A DNA stretch of 64,000 bases from Scenedesmus sp. ARA3. Lineage: Eukaryota; Chlorophyta; Chlorophyceae; Sphaeropleales; Scenedesmaceae. The notes below the pieces were generated by a model. That model did no database searches and was not told where the DNA came from. It worked only from the letters and a program-made list of their open reading frames with translations. The first letter of the stretch is position 1. Each line of letters starts with the position of its first letter. Shown in pieces: positions 45,149 to 56,500 of this stretch. The position numbers and the translations under genes were made by a program. Location: NCBI GenBank assembly GCA_004335835.1, contig RWJK01001635.1, forward strand, positions 63,842-127,841, in the 5' to 3' direction.

Positions 45149-47384
45149 AGATGCGCGTGTACGATGACGAGAGCGAGGAGTCGCAGCACCAGTGCATACA
45201 CTGGCATACAGCATGTCACAGCTGATGTTCGGCCGTTGTTCTTCAGCTGCTGCTGCTGCTGCTGCTGTTGTTGCTGTTGCAGATGCGCTTGTACGATGAC
45301 GAGAGCGAGGAGTCACGGCACCAGTGCATGCACTGGCATACAGCATGTCACAGCTGATGTTCGGCTGTTCTTATTGCGCTGCTGCTGCTGCTGCTGCCGC
45401 CGCAGATGCGCGTGTACGATGATGAGAGCGAGGAGTCGCGGCACCGCAAGGAGGAGATTGCAGCGCTGGGCGCCAGCAACCCGACAGCAGTGTACAGGTG
45501 GGCAGCAGCAGCCGTAGCAGCTGCAGCCGTAGCAGCTGCAGCGGTAGCAGCGACATCAGCAGCAGCAGCAGCAGTGTGGGCGCCAGTAACCCCACAGCAG
45601 TGTACAGGTGGGCAGCAGCAGCAGCAGAAGCAGCAGCAGCAACAGCAGCGGCAGCATCACTAATTGCTGCAGCTTTGGCAGCAGCAGCAGCTGGCAGGGC
45701 CGACCCCAGCACCACCTGCCAGCGCTGTATTGCACAGCACAGTCGTACATCACTGCGCAGCAGCAGCACATTCCCTTTGACCAGCTGAAGGAGCTGTGCA
45801 ACCATCACAAGCATGTGTTGCTCATCATGCGTTCTGTCTCACCCACAGTCAAATGATATTTCCATGCTCGCAGCAGTTTTTATGGCTGCTTGAAGGAGCT
45901 GCACCAGTACCACAAGCGTCATCATCATGGCGTGTCTCTTTTGTCTCACCTTTCTGGTGTTCTTGCTATTCCTGCCTGCAGCAAGTTCTGTGACTGGTTG
46001 AAAAAGCTGCGTGAGTACCACAAGCTCTAGCATCCTGCCTCTTCTCTCACTGCACACGACACTGCCTGTGCTATTGCTGCCCTGCAGCAAGTTTTATGAC
46101 CGGCTGAAGGAGCTGCCTGAGTACCACAAGTGGCCATGGCCATGACATAATCCTCTTCTCTCACTCTTTGTTTTTCATGTTATTCATGCGTGCAGCAAGT
46201 TTTATGACCGGCTGAAGGAGCTGCCTGAGTACCACAAGCATGTTCCCGCATCCTGCCTCTTCTCTCACTGCGCACACGACACTGCCTGTGCTTTTGCTGC
46301 CCTGCAGCAAGTTCTATGACCGCCTCAAAGAGCTGCGTGAGTACCACAAGCGCTTCCCAGTGCTGGACATCAGCGCAGCAGAGGATGACGGCAGCATGCT
46401 CAATGAGGAGCCCAAGCTGGACTTCAGCGGGGAAGAGGGCCTGGGCCGGTGAGTGTATCTATGACAGTGTTATACCTGTTATGTAACAATATGGGACAGA
46501 TGTAACATGTTAAGTATGCATGACATCAGCGTAGCAGAGGGGAAGATGCCGGCCAGCTGAATGAGGAGCCCAAGCTGGACTTCGGCGGTGAAGAAAGCCT
46601 GGGCCGGTGAGCGTTGTAACGTTATCATTTGTGTTACATGGCATATCATTGTGCAGCAGAGGATGTCATTGTGCAGCAGAGGATGTTATAGTGCAGCAGA
46701 GGACGGCGCCGGCCTGCTGAAATGAGGAGCTACAGCTGGACTCCAGAGGTGACGAAGGCCTGGGCCGGTGAGCGTGTTGCAACAATGTCATGACACACAT
46801 GACTTGTCGCTTTATTGTGCCAGTGTGTCATCTTGGCGGGTGTGCTGTCGGTGAAGTAGCAGCATGAGTGGACAACGGCGTTTATTCGAACTTTTACTAG
46901 CGCAAATCGTCGGCACTGCTGCTTTGTGTTGCTGTAAGCAGGTGGCCGCTGTACACACTTCTGACTTGTGCTCCTGCTGTATGCGCTGCTGCAGCTACCT
47001 AGACCTGCACGAGCTGCACCGCGCCTTCACCAACGCCAAGTTTGGCCGGCAGTGCGACTACCTTGAGTACCTGGGGGCCCTGGCTGACTTTGGCAGCATA
47101 GAGCGGGACAAGAAGCTGGCACGGCCCTACAGGTGCGGCTGCTGCTGCTGGTGCTGTTGCTGCTGTTTGTTTCTGTTCTCTGTCACACGGTCTTACGTGT
47201 CTCTTGCCGCATCATTGTGCAGGCAGCACCTGCAGCAGGTGCTCGGATGTTCCACCTCCCCTTGAGAGCGCACGCACCGCTGCTTCTGATGGTAGTTTTC
47301 AATTGCCTCTTCACTTTGCAGGCAATACCTGCAGCATCTGCTGGACTTCTTGGTCCGTTTCTACGAACGCACGCATGCTTGGAC

Positions 47385-47420
<36 letters not shown>

Positions 47421-50400
47421 AACATTGGAATTCATTTGCTGCTGCGTCATCTTGCAGGCAGTACCTGCAGCAGCTGCTGGACTATTTGGTTAGCTTCTAT
47501 GAGCGCACGCAGCCGCTGGCGCAGCTGTCGAAGCAGCTGGACAAGATCAAAGCAGAAACAGAGGAGGTCTTCCAGCAGGGGCAGGTTAGTTCTGGTTTCA
47601 CACCCGTTCAGGGGCTTCAACATAGGAACATGTGAGCCTTACACATAGTAGAACTATGTGTTCATACATTTGGAGCGCAGCCAACAGACACAGCTGTGGC
47701 TGTCCAAGCAGCTCGCAGAGACAGCAGAGGCCTTCCAAGCAGGGCAGGTGGGTGCTGTTCACACAACATTCAATCAGATGCTACAACACACCCAAGAGAT
47801 GCGTTATTGCATTAGATCATAGCCAAAGAAACCAGGTGTTTGTCTTTCGCTGATATGTTTGCTGCTGTCTTGCTTGCCTGGCTGCTGCAGCTGCCTGGCT
47901 GGGAAGACAGGGGCATCGGGGGCCCTGGTGATGAGGCAGCATGCATCAAACATGTATAGAAGCTTGCTGACTTGCTGTCTTTTGTTGTGTGGCTGCCGCA
48001 GCTGCCTGGCTGGGAGGACAAGGGCATAGGGGGCCCTGGTGATGAGGCAGCATGCATCAAACATGTATAGAAGCTTACTGAATGCTTACCCGTCAATGTT
48101 CTTGCCTGGCTGCTGCAGCTGCCTGGCTGGGAGGACAGGGGCATTGGGGGCCCTGGTGATGAGGCAGCAGAGGCTGCTAAGCAGCTGAGCGTGGACCTGG
48201 AGACATTCGACAGCGTGGGCGAGCTGGAGACAATGGGTGCGTCGAAGTGGGATGTGATTGTCATTTAACAGATACGTGCTTGCATTTGCTGCCGCCAAGC
48301 AGCTGAGTGTGGATCTGGACACATTCAACAGCGTGGGCGAGCTGGAGACAATGGGTGAGCTGCAGTGGGATGCGTGTTCATCACTTGATTGAAATGGGAC
48401 ACCGAACACTTGCTGCTGCAACATGCTGTCAGTGGGCCTGCAGACAGTTGACAGCAACGCTCCTGGACAAGCAATGCTTGAAGGTGCGCAGCTTTGCATC
48501 TTTCATGCTAGGCTGTCCAACTTTACAGGTGACAGCGCGGGAGGGCGGGCGACCATGGGTGAGCGGGAGCGCGCGCGCGGAGTTGTGTTGTGTTTCCTTG
48601 TATTAGTTTTGACCGACTAGACCTGTACATGGATACTCTAGTGTCATCAAAACTTTGGTGTTACTTAATACGGTTTTGAATGATGCTGGCGCGCAGCAGC
48701 TGAAGCATAAGCTGGCGCAGCTGGACTGCCTTGTAGTTTAGATCTTAAATTGATGTGAGCAATTACTACAATATTGATATTACGTGATCATCAAAGCTTC
48801 CACTGTATTGATCATCAAAGTTTGACGATGGTTTCCTGCTGTGCAGGCGCTGAGCAGCTGAAGGAGAAGCTGTCGCAGCTGGCCTATTATGTATCCTGTT
48901 TCTGTGCATATCGTAATAATATTTAAAATTTACTAAATTTGTGTTCTGCTGCGCAGGCGCTGAGCAGTTGAAGGAGAAGCTGTCGCAGCTGACCTATTCT
49001 GTATCCTGTTTCTGTGAAGAACGTACTAATTGAATGAGATTTGTGATCTGCTGCGCAGGCGCTGAGCAGTTGAAGGAGAAGCTGTCGCAGCTGACCTATT
49101 CTGTATCCTGTCAATGTGAATAATGCACTAATATTTAATGCATTTGTTTCATGCTGTGCAGGCGCGGAGCAGCTGAAGGAGAAGCTGTCGCAGCTGGGGC
49201 TCAAGTGTGGCGGCACGCTGCGGCAGCGCGCGGAGCGGCTCTACGCGCTCAAGGGCCGCAGGTGCGTCAGGATATTTGACATTTGATCAAGATACTTTAA
49301 ATACTAAATTGATTCAGATGTCAACATGCGCATAATAGATTAAGCTTATGTTTGCATAACTCAGAGCGTGGCAGCGCGCGGAGCGGCTCTACGCGCTCAA
49401 GGGCCGCAGGTGGGGCAGGATATTTGACATCGGATACTTGAAATGTTAACTGATATGTCAACGTGCACATTTTAAATTGAGCTTACTCTTGAAAGATTTA
49501 GAGGATGGCAACGCGCGGAGCGGCTCTACGCGCTCAAGGGCCGCAGGTGGGGCGGCAGACGGGGCAGAGCAGTGTGTTTGCAAAGACCAGGTGTCACAAG
49601 CAATGCTGCAGCAACCTGCCACGCACACTTTGTCACACACAATTGCTGTACACATTGTCTATAGTGGTGTCTCGTACTTTCTCTGCCTGCTTTGCTGCTG
49701 CAGTCTTGAAGGGCTTGACGCCAAGATGTTTGCCAAGCGCAATGCGGTTTAAACATGACACACAGTTTCAACTGATCAACTGATGTTGTGACAGCTTGTT
49801 TGTATTTTTTGCTGCAGCCTTGAGGAGCTGGATGCCAAGATGTTTGCCAAGGGCAAGGCACTGCCAGCATGACACAGAGTTTTGCTTCAATTAATGTTTT
49901 GACATCTTGTTTGTCATTATCTGCTGCAGCCTGGAGGAGCTGGATGCCAAGATGTTTGCCAAGGGCAAGGCAGTTGCAGCGCTGCGCAGCGAACAGGAGC
50001 TGCAGCAGACGCAGCAGGTGAGCGAGCGTAGATTGTAGCAAATTGCTTCACATGTAATGCTGCTGCTGCTGCCGCTGCCGGCAGCTGGTTGAATGGCCTA
50101 TGCTTGTGCGCAGCGAGCAGGATTGCAGCAAACGCAGCAGGTGGGCAGGGTTTCGCAGCACCTGCACGTGCAGCGCTGCTGCACTGCTGCGCTGCTGCTG
50201 CCAGCTGTCTTTGACCAGCTGATGCTTGTGCGCTGCCGCCACATGCATATGCAGTCTTTCAAAGTCAAGCTTGATTGTTCTGTGTGTATGCCATGATGTT
50301 TGGTGCATTGCCTGCTGCAACTATTGCTGCGTATTCTATGCTGGCGCCACGCTATTCACTGCTGGTGCTGCTGCAGCGGCTGCTGTTGTTGCTGCCATTT

Positions 50401-52255
50401 GCCATCGACTTGTGCTGTTGCCAGAGCTGGCGCTGACTGTGGTGACGCTCGAGGCGCAGGTGGCACATGCAAAACTTGGCGGCACCTCTCACTGCTGCTG
50501 CTGCTGCTGCTTCCATATGTTATTCATGTTGCTGCTGCTGCAGCTGGCGCTGTCCGTGGTCAGCCTTGAGGCTCAGGTGGCGCGGCTGGCTGAGCTGCTG
50601 GCCAACGTGATCAGCGACACCAAGGGGCGGGTGGAGAAGAAGCAGGCGCAGGTGCACAATCCAGCACATTCAGGCCAACCAGCGATGTGGGGTTGAAAAG
50701 GCATTGTGATGCACTCTGATGCATGCCTGCTTGCCGGCCTGCCGGACAGTGCAGCCTCCTGCACATGTTAGGCCAATGGTACATCGCACAACAGCACCAT
50801 GGTTCTGTTCATAAAGTTGGACTTTTGTGCCGCACTGCAGACGTATGAGGAGATGCTGGCAGAGCTTGAGGAGGCAGAGGGTGAAGCAGCAGCAGATGGC
50901 GATGACAATCATGACAACTGTGTTAACAACCCGCTGAAGCTGCCGCTGCACATGTGCTGCTGTTTGTGCTGCCACTGCAGACGTATGAGGAGATGCTGGC
51001 TGAGCTTGAGGAGGCAGAGGGTGATGCAGCAGCAGACGGAGATGACGAGGATGAAGAGGAGTACGTGTACAACCCGCTGAAGCTGCCGCTGGGCTGGGAT
51101 GGCAAGCCCATCCCTTACTGGCTGTACAAGCTGCATGGACTGAACCAGGAGTTCAAGTGCGAGATCTGCGGCAACTACAGGTGCGGCGCGGTTCAGGGTT
51201 TGTGGGGTTGAAGGCTTTCGGGGTGTAGGCTTTGTGGGGTTTACGTGGGGTGCGGGGTGTAGTGTGAGTCAGGGTTGATGGCTGTACAAGCTGCACGGGC
51301 TCCACAGGAGTTCAAGTGCGAGATCTGAGCAATGCTTTGTTTGTGCTACTGCTGCTGTCTACAGCTACTGGGGACGGCGCGCGTTTGAGCGCCACTTCAA
51401 GGAGTGGCGGCACGTCAACGGCATGAAGGCGCTGGGCATCCCAAACAACAAGGACTTCTACGAGGTCACAAAGATTGATGACGCGCTGTCATTGTGGAAG
51501 AACATCCAGGTGCGTGCAGGGAGGGTGGCTGTTTGTCACTGTGTTGGGCACTACTGGACCGCAACACGGGAACAGAGTTGGAGATGGATGGGGCTGAATA
51601 ACATCATCTTTGACTTTGTTTGACTGTGTTTGGGTGTGTTTTGACTATGTTTGACCGCGGTTGACCGTCGCTGACCACTGTCCTGTAGGAGTGCAACACT
51701 CGCGGCTTCAACCCCGAGATGGATGCGGAGCTGGAGGATGCTCAGGGCAGTGTGCTGCGCGGTGCTGAAGCCGTGTCGTCTTCTACTCTGTTTGACTGTG
51801 TTTGACCATGTTTGACCGTGATTGACTGCTGTCCTGCAGGAGCGCAACACTGGCGGCTTCAACCCGGAGATGGATGAGGAGCTGGAGGATGCGCAGGGCA
51901 GTGTGCTGTGCCGCGCTGAAGCCATACTGTCTTTGACTCTGTTTGACCATGTTTGACTGTGGTTGACTATGTTTGACCGCTGTCCTGCAGGAGCGCAACA
52001 CTGGCGGCTTCAACCCGGAGATGGATGAGGAGCTGGAGGATGCGCAGGGCAGTGTGCTGTGCCGCGCTTAAGCCATACTGTCTTTGACTCTGTTTGACCA
52101 TGTTTGACCGTGGTTGACTATGTTTGACCGCTGTCTTGCAGGAGCGCAACACTGGCGGCTTCAACCCGGAGATGGATGAGGAGCTGGAGGATGCTCAGGG
52201 CAACGTGTACAGCCGGAAGGTCTACGAGGATCTCAAGCGCCAGGGGCTGCTGTGA
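44117..52255 (+). CDS. SF3A3: Splicing factor SF3A subunit 3 (SF3a60)
   Basis: Thirteen exons join in frame: 44117-44147, 44578-44720, 45406-45497, 46308-46448, 46995-47132, 47458-47584, 48119-48236, 49162-49261, 49930-50017, 50544-50651, 50981-51180, 51365-51509 and 52142-52255. The product is 514 aa (human 501). Landmarks in order: [11 protein letters not shown] start, [15 protein letters not shown], the [17 protein letters not shown] segment, [12 protein letters not shown], the SAP-like [38 protein letters not shown], the matrin-type zinc finger [19 protein letters not shown] ending in KEWRH, and the terminal [14 protein letters not shown]3a60 is a subunit of the U2 snRNP SF3a complex and helps form the active 17S U2 snRNP at the branch site. 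Nearly every intron holds extra partial copies of a flanking exon; only the copies listed keep the full conserved sequence in frame. Confidence 0.95.
44438..44510 (+). repeat. Echo of SF3A3 exon 2
   Basis: TCTACAGGTCTGCATGAGGA and the next ~55 bp ([20 protein letters not shown] reading) occur 137 bp before the real exon. The copy then diverges (TSQHALTN, stop). Confidence 0.9.
45105..45325 (+). repeat. (CTG)15 tract and two echoes of SF3A3 exon 3
   Basis: (CTG)15 at 45105-45148 runs straight into CAG and a copy of the exon start (ATGCGCGTGTACGATGACGA). A second copy, with a shorter CTG tract, starts at about 45283, and the real exon starts at 45406. All three share an intact acceptor and 30-40 bp of exon. 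A 3' echo of the same exon (GGCGCCAGTAACCCCACAGC plus donor) is at about 45578-45612. Confidence 0.9.
45880..46250 (+). repeat. Four echoes of SF3A3 exon 4 start
   Basis: CAGCAAGTT(C/T)TATGACCGGC-type starts occur near 45868, 45979, 46087 and 46195, before the real exon at 46308, spaced about 108-113 bp. The reading [14 protein letters not shown] drifts with distance (the earliest is [10 protein letters not shown]). Confidence 0.9.
46515..46770 (+). repeat. Two echoes of SF3A3 exon 4 end
   Basis: The 3' part of the exon ([14 protein letters not shown] plus GTGAG donor) is repeated at about 46530-46608 and 46690-46770 with indels. Confidence 0.85.
47215..47750 (+). repeat. Echoes of SF3A3 exon 6
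   Basis: Start copies at about 47221 and 47322 (readings [11 protein letters not shown] and [17 protein letters not shown]) precede the real exon at 47458. An end copy ([19 protein letters not shown] plus GTGGG) is at about 47690-47750. A (CTG)12 tract lies at about 47386-47420. Confidence 0.85.
47885..48360 (+). repeat. Echoes of SF3A3 exon 7
   Basis: Start copies (acceptor plus [17 protein letters not shown] reading) at about 47890 and 48001 precede the real exon at 48119. Both then share GCATGCATCAAACATGTATAG and a stop. An end copy ([20 protein letters not shown] plus GTGAG) is at about 48293-48356. Confidence 0.9.
48660..49560 (+). repeat. Echoes of SF3A3 exon 8
   Basis: Start copies ([12 protein letters not shown] reading with GCGCAG acceptor) at about 48847, 48957 and 49059, plus a weak one near 48690, precede the real exon at 49162, spaced about 102-110 bp. 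End copies ([11 protein letters not shown] plus GTGGGG/GTGCG donor) at about 49372-49412 and 49512-49550 follow it. Confidence 0.9.
49700..49880 (+). repeat. Two echoes of SF3A3 exon 9 start
   Basis: CTGCAG(C/T)CTTGAGGAGCTGGATGCC-type copies start at about 49704 and 49818 before the real exon at 49930 (spacing about 112-114 bp). They end in a drifted KGKALPA(stop) reading. Confidence 0.9.
50420..51330 (+). repeat. Echoes of SF3A3 exons 10 and 11
   Basis: A copy of the exon 10 start ([14 protein letters not shown] reading) is at about 50432-50470. A 110-bp copy of the exon 11 start ([20 protein letters not shown] reading) is at about 50842-50945, followed by a copy of the NPLKLPL codons. A fragment of the exon 11 end (YKLHGL, then FKCEI reading) is at about 51280-51330. 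Confidence 0.85.
51640..52141 (+). repeat. 151-bp tandem repeat: last intron plus last exon of SF3A3
   Basis: Four units, with exon starts at 51689, 51840, 51991 and 52142 (the real last exon), exactly 151 bp apart. Each unit has a TTTGACC(A/G)TGTTTGACC-rich intron part, a TGTCCTGCAGG acceptor and 60-70 bp of exon. The first three units break off after GCGCAGGGCAGTGTGCTG and run to a stop without a donor. Confidence 0.95.
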
Positions 52256-53513
52256 GGCAGCCTCAAAGGCAATGTGGCTGGCTAGCAGCAGCAGCAGCAG
52301 GTGCTGCAGCTGAGCCTGAGGATGCGCAGGGCAATGTGTATCGCAGGAAGGTCTATGAGGACCTCAAGCGCCAGGGCCTGCTGTGAAAGCCCAATGTGTT
52401 AGAAAGTGTGAGGCCTGCGGTGTCAGGCGCTGTTGCGAACAGCAGCAGCAGCAGCAGCAGGAATGTATATCATGGACCTGCAGGGCCAGGGCTTGCTGTG
52501 AGCCTGGCATGCGTCAGGCATTGCTGCTGTTGTTAGCAGGGATGCAGACAGCAGCAGCAGCAGCAGGAAGGTCTGCAAGGGATGCCAAGCGCCTGGGTAT
52601 GTTGTCAAGCTGGCAAGTGTGAGGCACTGTTGCTGTTTGCAACGGTGTTGTGGACAGCTGCAGCGGCAGCGTTACTAACACCGTGTTAGTGTACAAGCAC
52701 CTGAGCGCCAGCGCCTGCTGCTGTGCGGCGGAGCTTGCGGCAGTTCGGGGAGAGCAGCAGCAGCAGCAGCAGCAGCGGTACCTGCAGTAACAGCAGCAGC
52801 AGGGTGCAGCTGCTGCAGCCGGAGGGGCAGTGCCTGCAGCCAGAACCTTCCAACAGCCTGCGGAAGCAGCTGCGCCTGTTTTGCCACCTAGCCGCTAGCA
52901 ATCGGAAGGTGGGGTGCGGCGCCAACGGCAGCAACGGCTGCCCCGACAGCAGGGATTGCAGCGATGTCTTGATGCTTCAGTTTGTGCGGGCTGCAGTTTT
53001 GCCTCCTGCAGCAGTCTCGGTTGACAGTTGGGTGGAAGTCAGGTGCAATTGCTTGCACACCTGGTGGAGTCTGGTCAAGCAAGGTCCACGGCATGCTTGT
53101 GCCAGCATGTGCAACATGCGGCAGCTGGTGAGGCGTGCAGGTCTGCGGCAGTGTTATGGCTCGGGCACCAGTGCACACTGGCAACCGACGTGCGGCTGCT
53201 TCTTTGCGAGGAAAATGTCTACTGTAAACGCCTTCGCTGGAGGTGACAGACTGAGGATGCAGCCCGCCTTGCCCTGGCTCACGATGCTGTTGGAGCTTGC
53301 CCCTCAAGAAAGCCTTGCATGAACAGCACGAATATGCAGCGATGAAACGTGCACACAAGTTGCGCAGCACAGTCAGCCCATCTGCTTGGCTGCAACACAA
53401 GATGCATGTGTCATGAAAAGCCAAGGCATGCCTGGGCCTAACTGCGCAGCCCCCACACAAATGCACCTGCCTACTAAACCAGAGACAAGCTACTAGCTGG
53501 GCAAACACCACGC
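52256..53513. other. Convergent 3' region of SF3A3 and dynein
   Basis: Begins with a copy of the SF3A3 C-terminal coding end ([22 protein letters not shown] reading, here only the second half counts) at about 52313-52385, then weaker copies near 52455-52500 and 52560-52620 built around (CAG)n tracts. An open + frame at 52723-53322 (199 codons) is Ser/Cys-rich without motifs, and I treat it as non-coding. Probably the two 3' UTRs. Confidence 0.5.
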
Positions 53514-56500
53514 CTAGTCGATGCTGCACAGCAGCGCTGCACCACGCAGGATCCACTTCGACTTGTCATCCTCCGTGCGCAGCGCAAAGGAGGTGATGTA
53601 GTTGAAGCCCTTGCGGCTCTTCACGCGGTAGCAGGGCGCCTCGTAGATGCCGCCGCGCTTCTTGTCCTGCAGGCACGACACAACCGCAGCACAACTCAAT
53701 ACACAGCTGGCAATGTCCTTTGGATAGTACATGCATGGCTGCTCAAGTTGCAAACATGTACACAGCCCGAGGCAGCCCTGGCACTGCTGCTGACCACACA
53801 AAACCACATACACCTGCTCCTCCACAACGCAAGAGCCAGCTTCAGCCCTGCTTGCATGTTGAAAGAACAAAACTCTCCCTTTACAACGCACTTTGGCCAG
53901 CACGCCGCTGACGTACAGCACGGGCAGCGGGTGGTACAGCTTCTTGGGCTCCGGCTCCACCAGCTTGTTCTCGCGCCCGCTCCACGCGCAGCCGTCCAGG
54001 AAGAGGCCGTAGATGTACACGCCCTCAGCGGGGCTCTCCTTCAGCGACTCAAACTCCTGCAAGCACAGCAGCCACGCAGATATTGCATGGGATCAGCGGC
54101 ATGAACGCAGGACCTGACCGCACACAGTCGGCCGCATGCTGAGCAACTCAGCGCACTACATATGGATTGCTGCCACAGGGACGCAGGATGCACCGTGTGT
54201 TGCATGCCAGCTGCATCCTGCAAGGCCGCATGTGTCAACCCTGCCAGCGCAGCTCACCTTGGGCGGGTGCGTCACTTCGCTGGTCATGACCACGTCATCC
54301 AGCGCCCACTTGTCGGCAGCGTGCTTGCGGTTCACCTCCTGCTTCATGGCGGTCAGGAAGCCCTGCAGCATGTGTACGCAGCCAGCAGCAGGCGTGCTCA
54401 GAGCCAATCTTCTTAGTACGCCAGCATTGTCTGCAGTTGCCAGCTCTATATGTTGTTACATGCAGTGCGTACACAAACATTTCACACAACAGCAGCCTTA
54501 GATGTGTGCAAAACACAATCTGCTGCGCCGATCCAAGAGTTTAAGCCGCACCTGAGGGTTGAAGAAGCCTGTCAGCCAGTAGGCACGCGGCCGGCCCATG
54601 GTCAGCCAGCGCACCAGCTGGTCCTGCCGCTGCAGCAGCCCGCTGAACCAGTTACCCAGCGTGGCAGCCTGCGCAGCAGACAAAACACACACAGCATTAG
54701 CCAATGATAGCATGAGCACGGGCCCAGTTCTATTTGGCTGCAAGCATAACAAGCATCTTTAAGCCACCTCTTCCTGAACCATCAAAGTTCCTGCTAGGAC
54801 ATGCGTTGACACAGGCCTGCAGCCTAATAGCCCCTGACGCACCTCCCAGCTCTTCTTGAGCCACTCCACAGGGATGCGCGCCATGAACAGCGCGTCCAGG
54901 CTCTCAATCAGCGTGCCGCTCAGCGCGATCGTGCCCGCAATCGCCAGCCGCAGGTTTTGCAGCGTGGTGGTGGTGAGCTTGATCACGATGTTGAGCCGGT
55001 CGATCTCCTGGCGCAGGTGCACAGTCAGCGGCTGCGTTGGGCCGCCGGCCAGGCGCCGCAGCCGCTCGCGCACCTCCTCCTTGTCAAACAGCGCGGGCGT
55101 CTGCAGGTGGTGGGCAGGGAATATGGGAGCAAGGATAGCAGCAGACAGTCACCTTGTTGTGTCCCACACTGCCAGCTGTGGTGGGTATCTAGCTAATTGA
55201 CAACACCAAGTAGCAGCGATGTGTGCCATGTTGTGGCCTGCTGTAATACACATCTGGCAGTCGGAGCTGCAGCGTCACCGCCCACATCACACAGCGGAGG
55301 TATGAGTGCCCAGCAAGGCAGAACACGTCTGACACTACATACAACTGGTGTCTCATACACACGCACCTTCGAGAGCAGGTCTTCGCAGATCCTGTCAACC
55401 GTCTCCTCCCTGCTGAGCCCGCTGCTGCCGCCAGCTCCTTTAGGCATCGTATCCAGGATGGTGGCCATGCCCTCCTGCACCTGCAGCGTCCTGAAGGTCA
55501 CGTCTGCATTAGGGTGCAGCCCGTATATCTCTGGGCTCTCCTGGCCCGGCAGGCCTTCCACTGCTGCCCTGAAGGCGTCAACCTCGGTGGAGTCTGGCAC
55601 TCGGTAGCTGAAGCCGCTGCGGTCGTCACGGTACAGCTCCATGCCCGGCTGCACAGCAGCAGCAGCAGCAGGTGCAGCAAACACAGGTGAAAATCAGGTT
55701 GGTTAGTGGGATGGGGCGTGCGTAGTGACATTCAGCAGCAATTGCAATGACAGCAACGGGCACACAGCTGTCACCCATGCAACCTTAGTGCACTCAGTCA
55801 CTGATACGCATAGTCGGACACATGCAACAGCCGCCACTGCCCAGCAATAAAGCCAGCAGCCTAGCCGCACCTGCAGCACGCCCTGGTGGAAGTACTTCTC
55901 CGCATACGTGTCCATGAGCAGCTGGTCAAAGTCGTCGGTGATGCGGCCGCCGTACTGGATGCAGCTGATCATGTAGCGCACAGTCTCCCAGGTGGGCTGC
56001 GGCGCTTTCTTTGCATCCATCTCAAGCAGGTGGTTCTGAGCAGCGGCAGCAGCAGCAGGGGCGGCAGATTGAGACAGGTGCAGCGCGAGGATATAGGAAG
56101 CAAGGATAGCAGCGCTGTTGCAACATACAGGCAGCAAGGGCGTTGTTTGAAACTATACAAGCACTGTGTCAATAGCAACAGCAGCAGCAACAGTTGCGCA
56201 CCTGCAGGAACTGCGTGCATGCGCTGAGGTCGCTTGCATTGAACTCGTACGGCACGTTCCAGCCAATGGGGCCAAACTTGCGCCGCTCCTGCACCACGCT
56301 GTGCAGGAAGCACATCACGAACAGCAGCTGGCGCCATTCTTGCCTGCAGGACAACGGGACACAACGCCAGCAGCAGCACCAGCAAGCAGTCAGCACTGTA
56401 AAAGAAGCAGGCTGGATGTGGCTTCATGGCATAACAGGCACGTGTTATAAGCCAAGCAAACATGCACTATAGAGTAAGGCAACATAGCTGCGCCTGGCAT

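Noticed and set aside
51640..52141. Extra constitutive exons of SF3A3
   Set aside because: The three decoy units lack donor sites and run into stops, and the family needs only one copy of this segment.
52723..53322. 199-codon + strand frame with poly-Ser start
   Set aside because: Starts in a CAG tract and has no recognisable domain; lies where SF3A3 and dynein 3' UTRs should meet.
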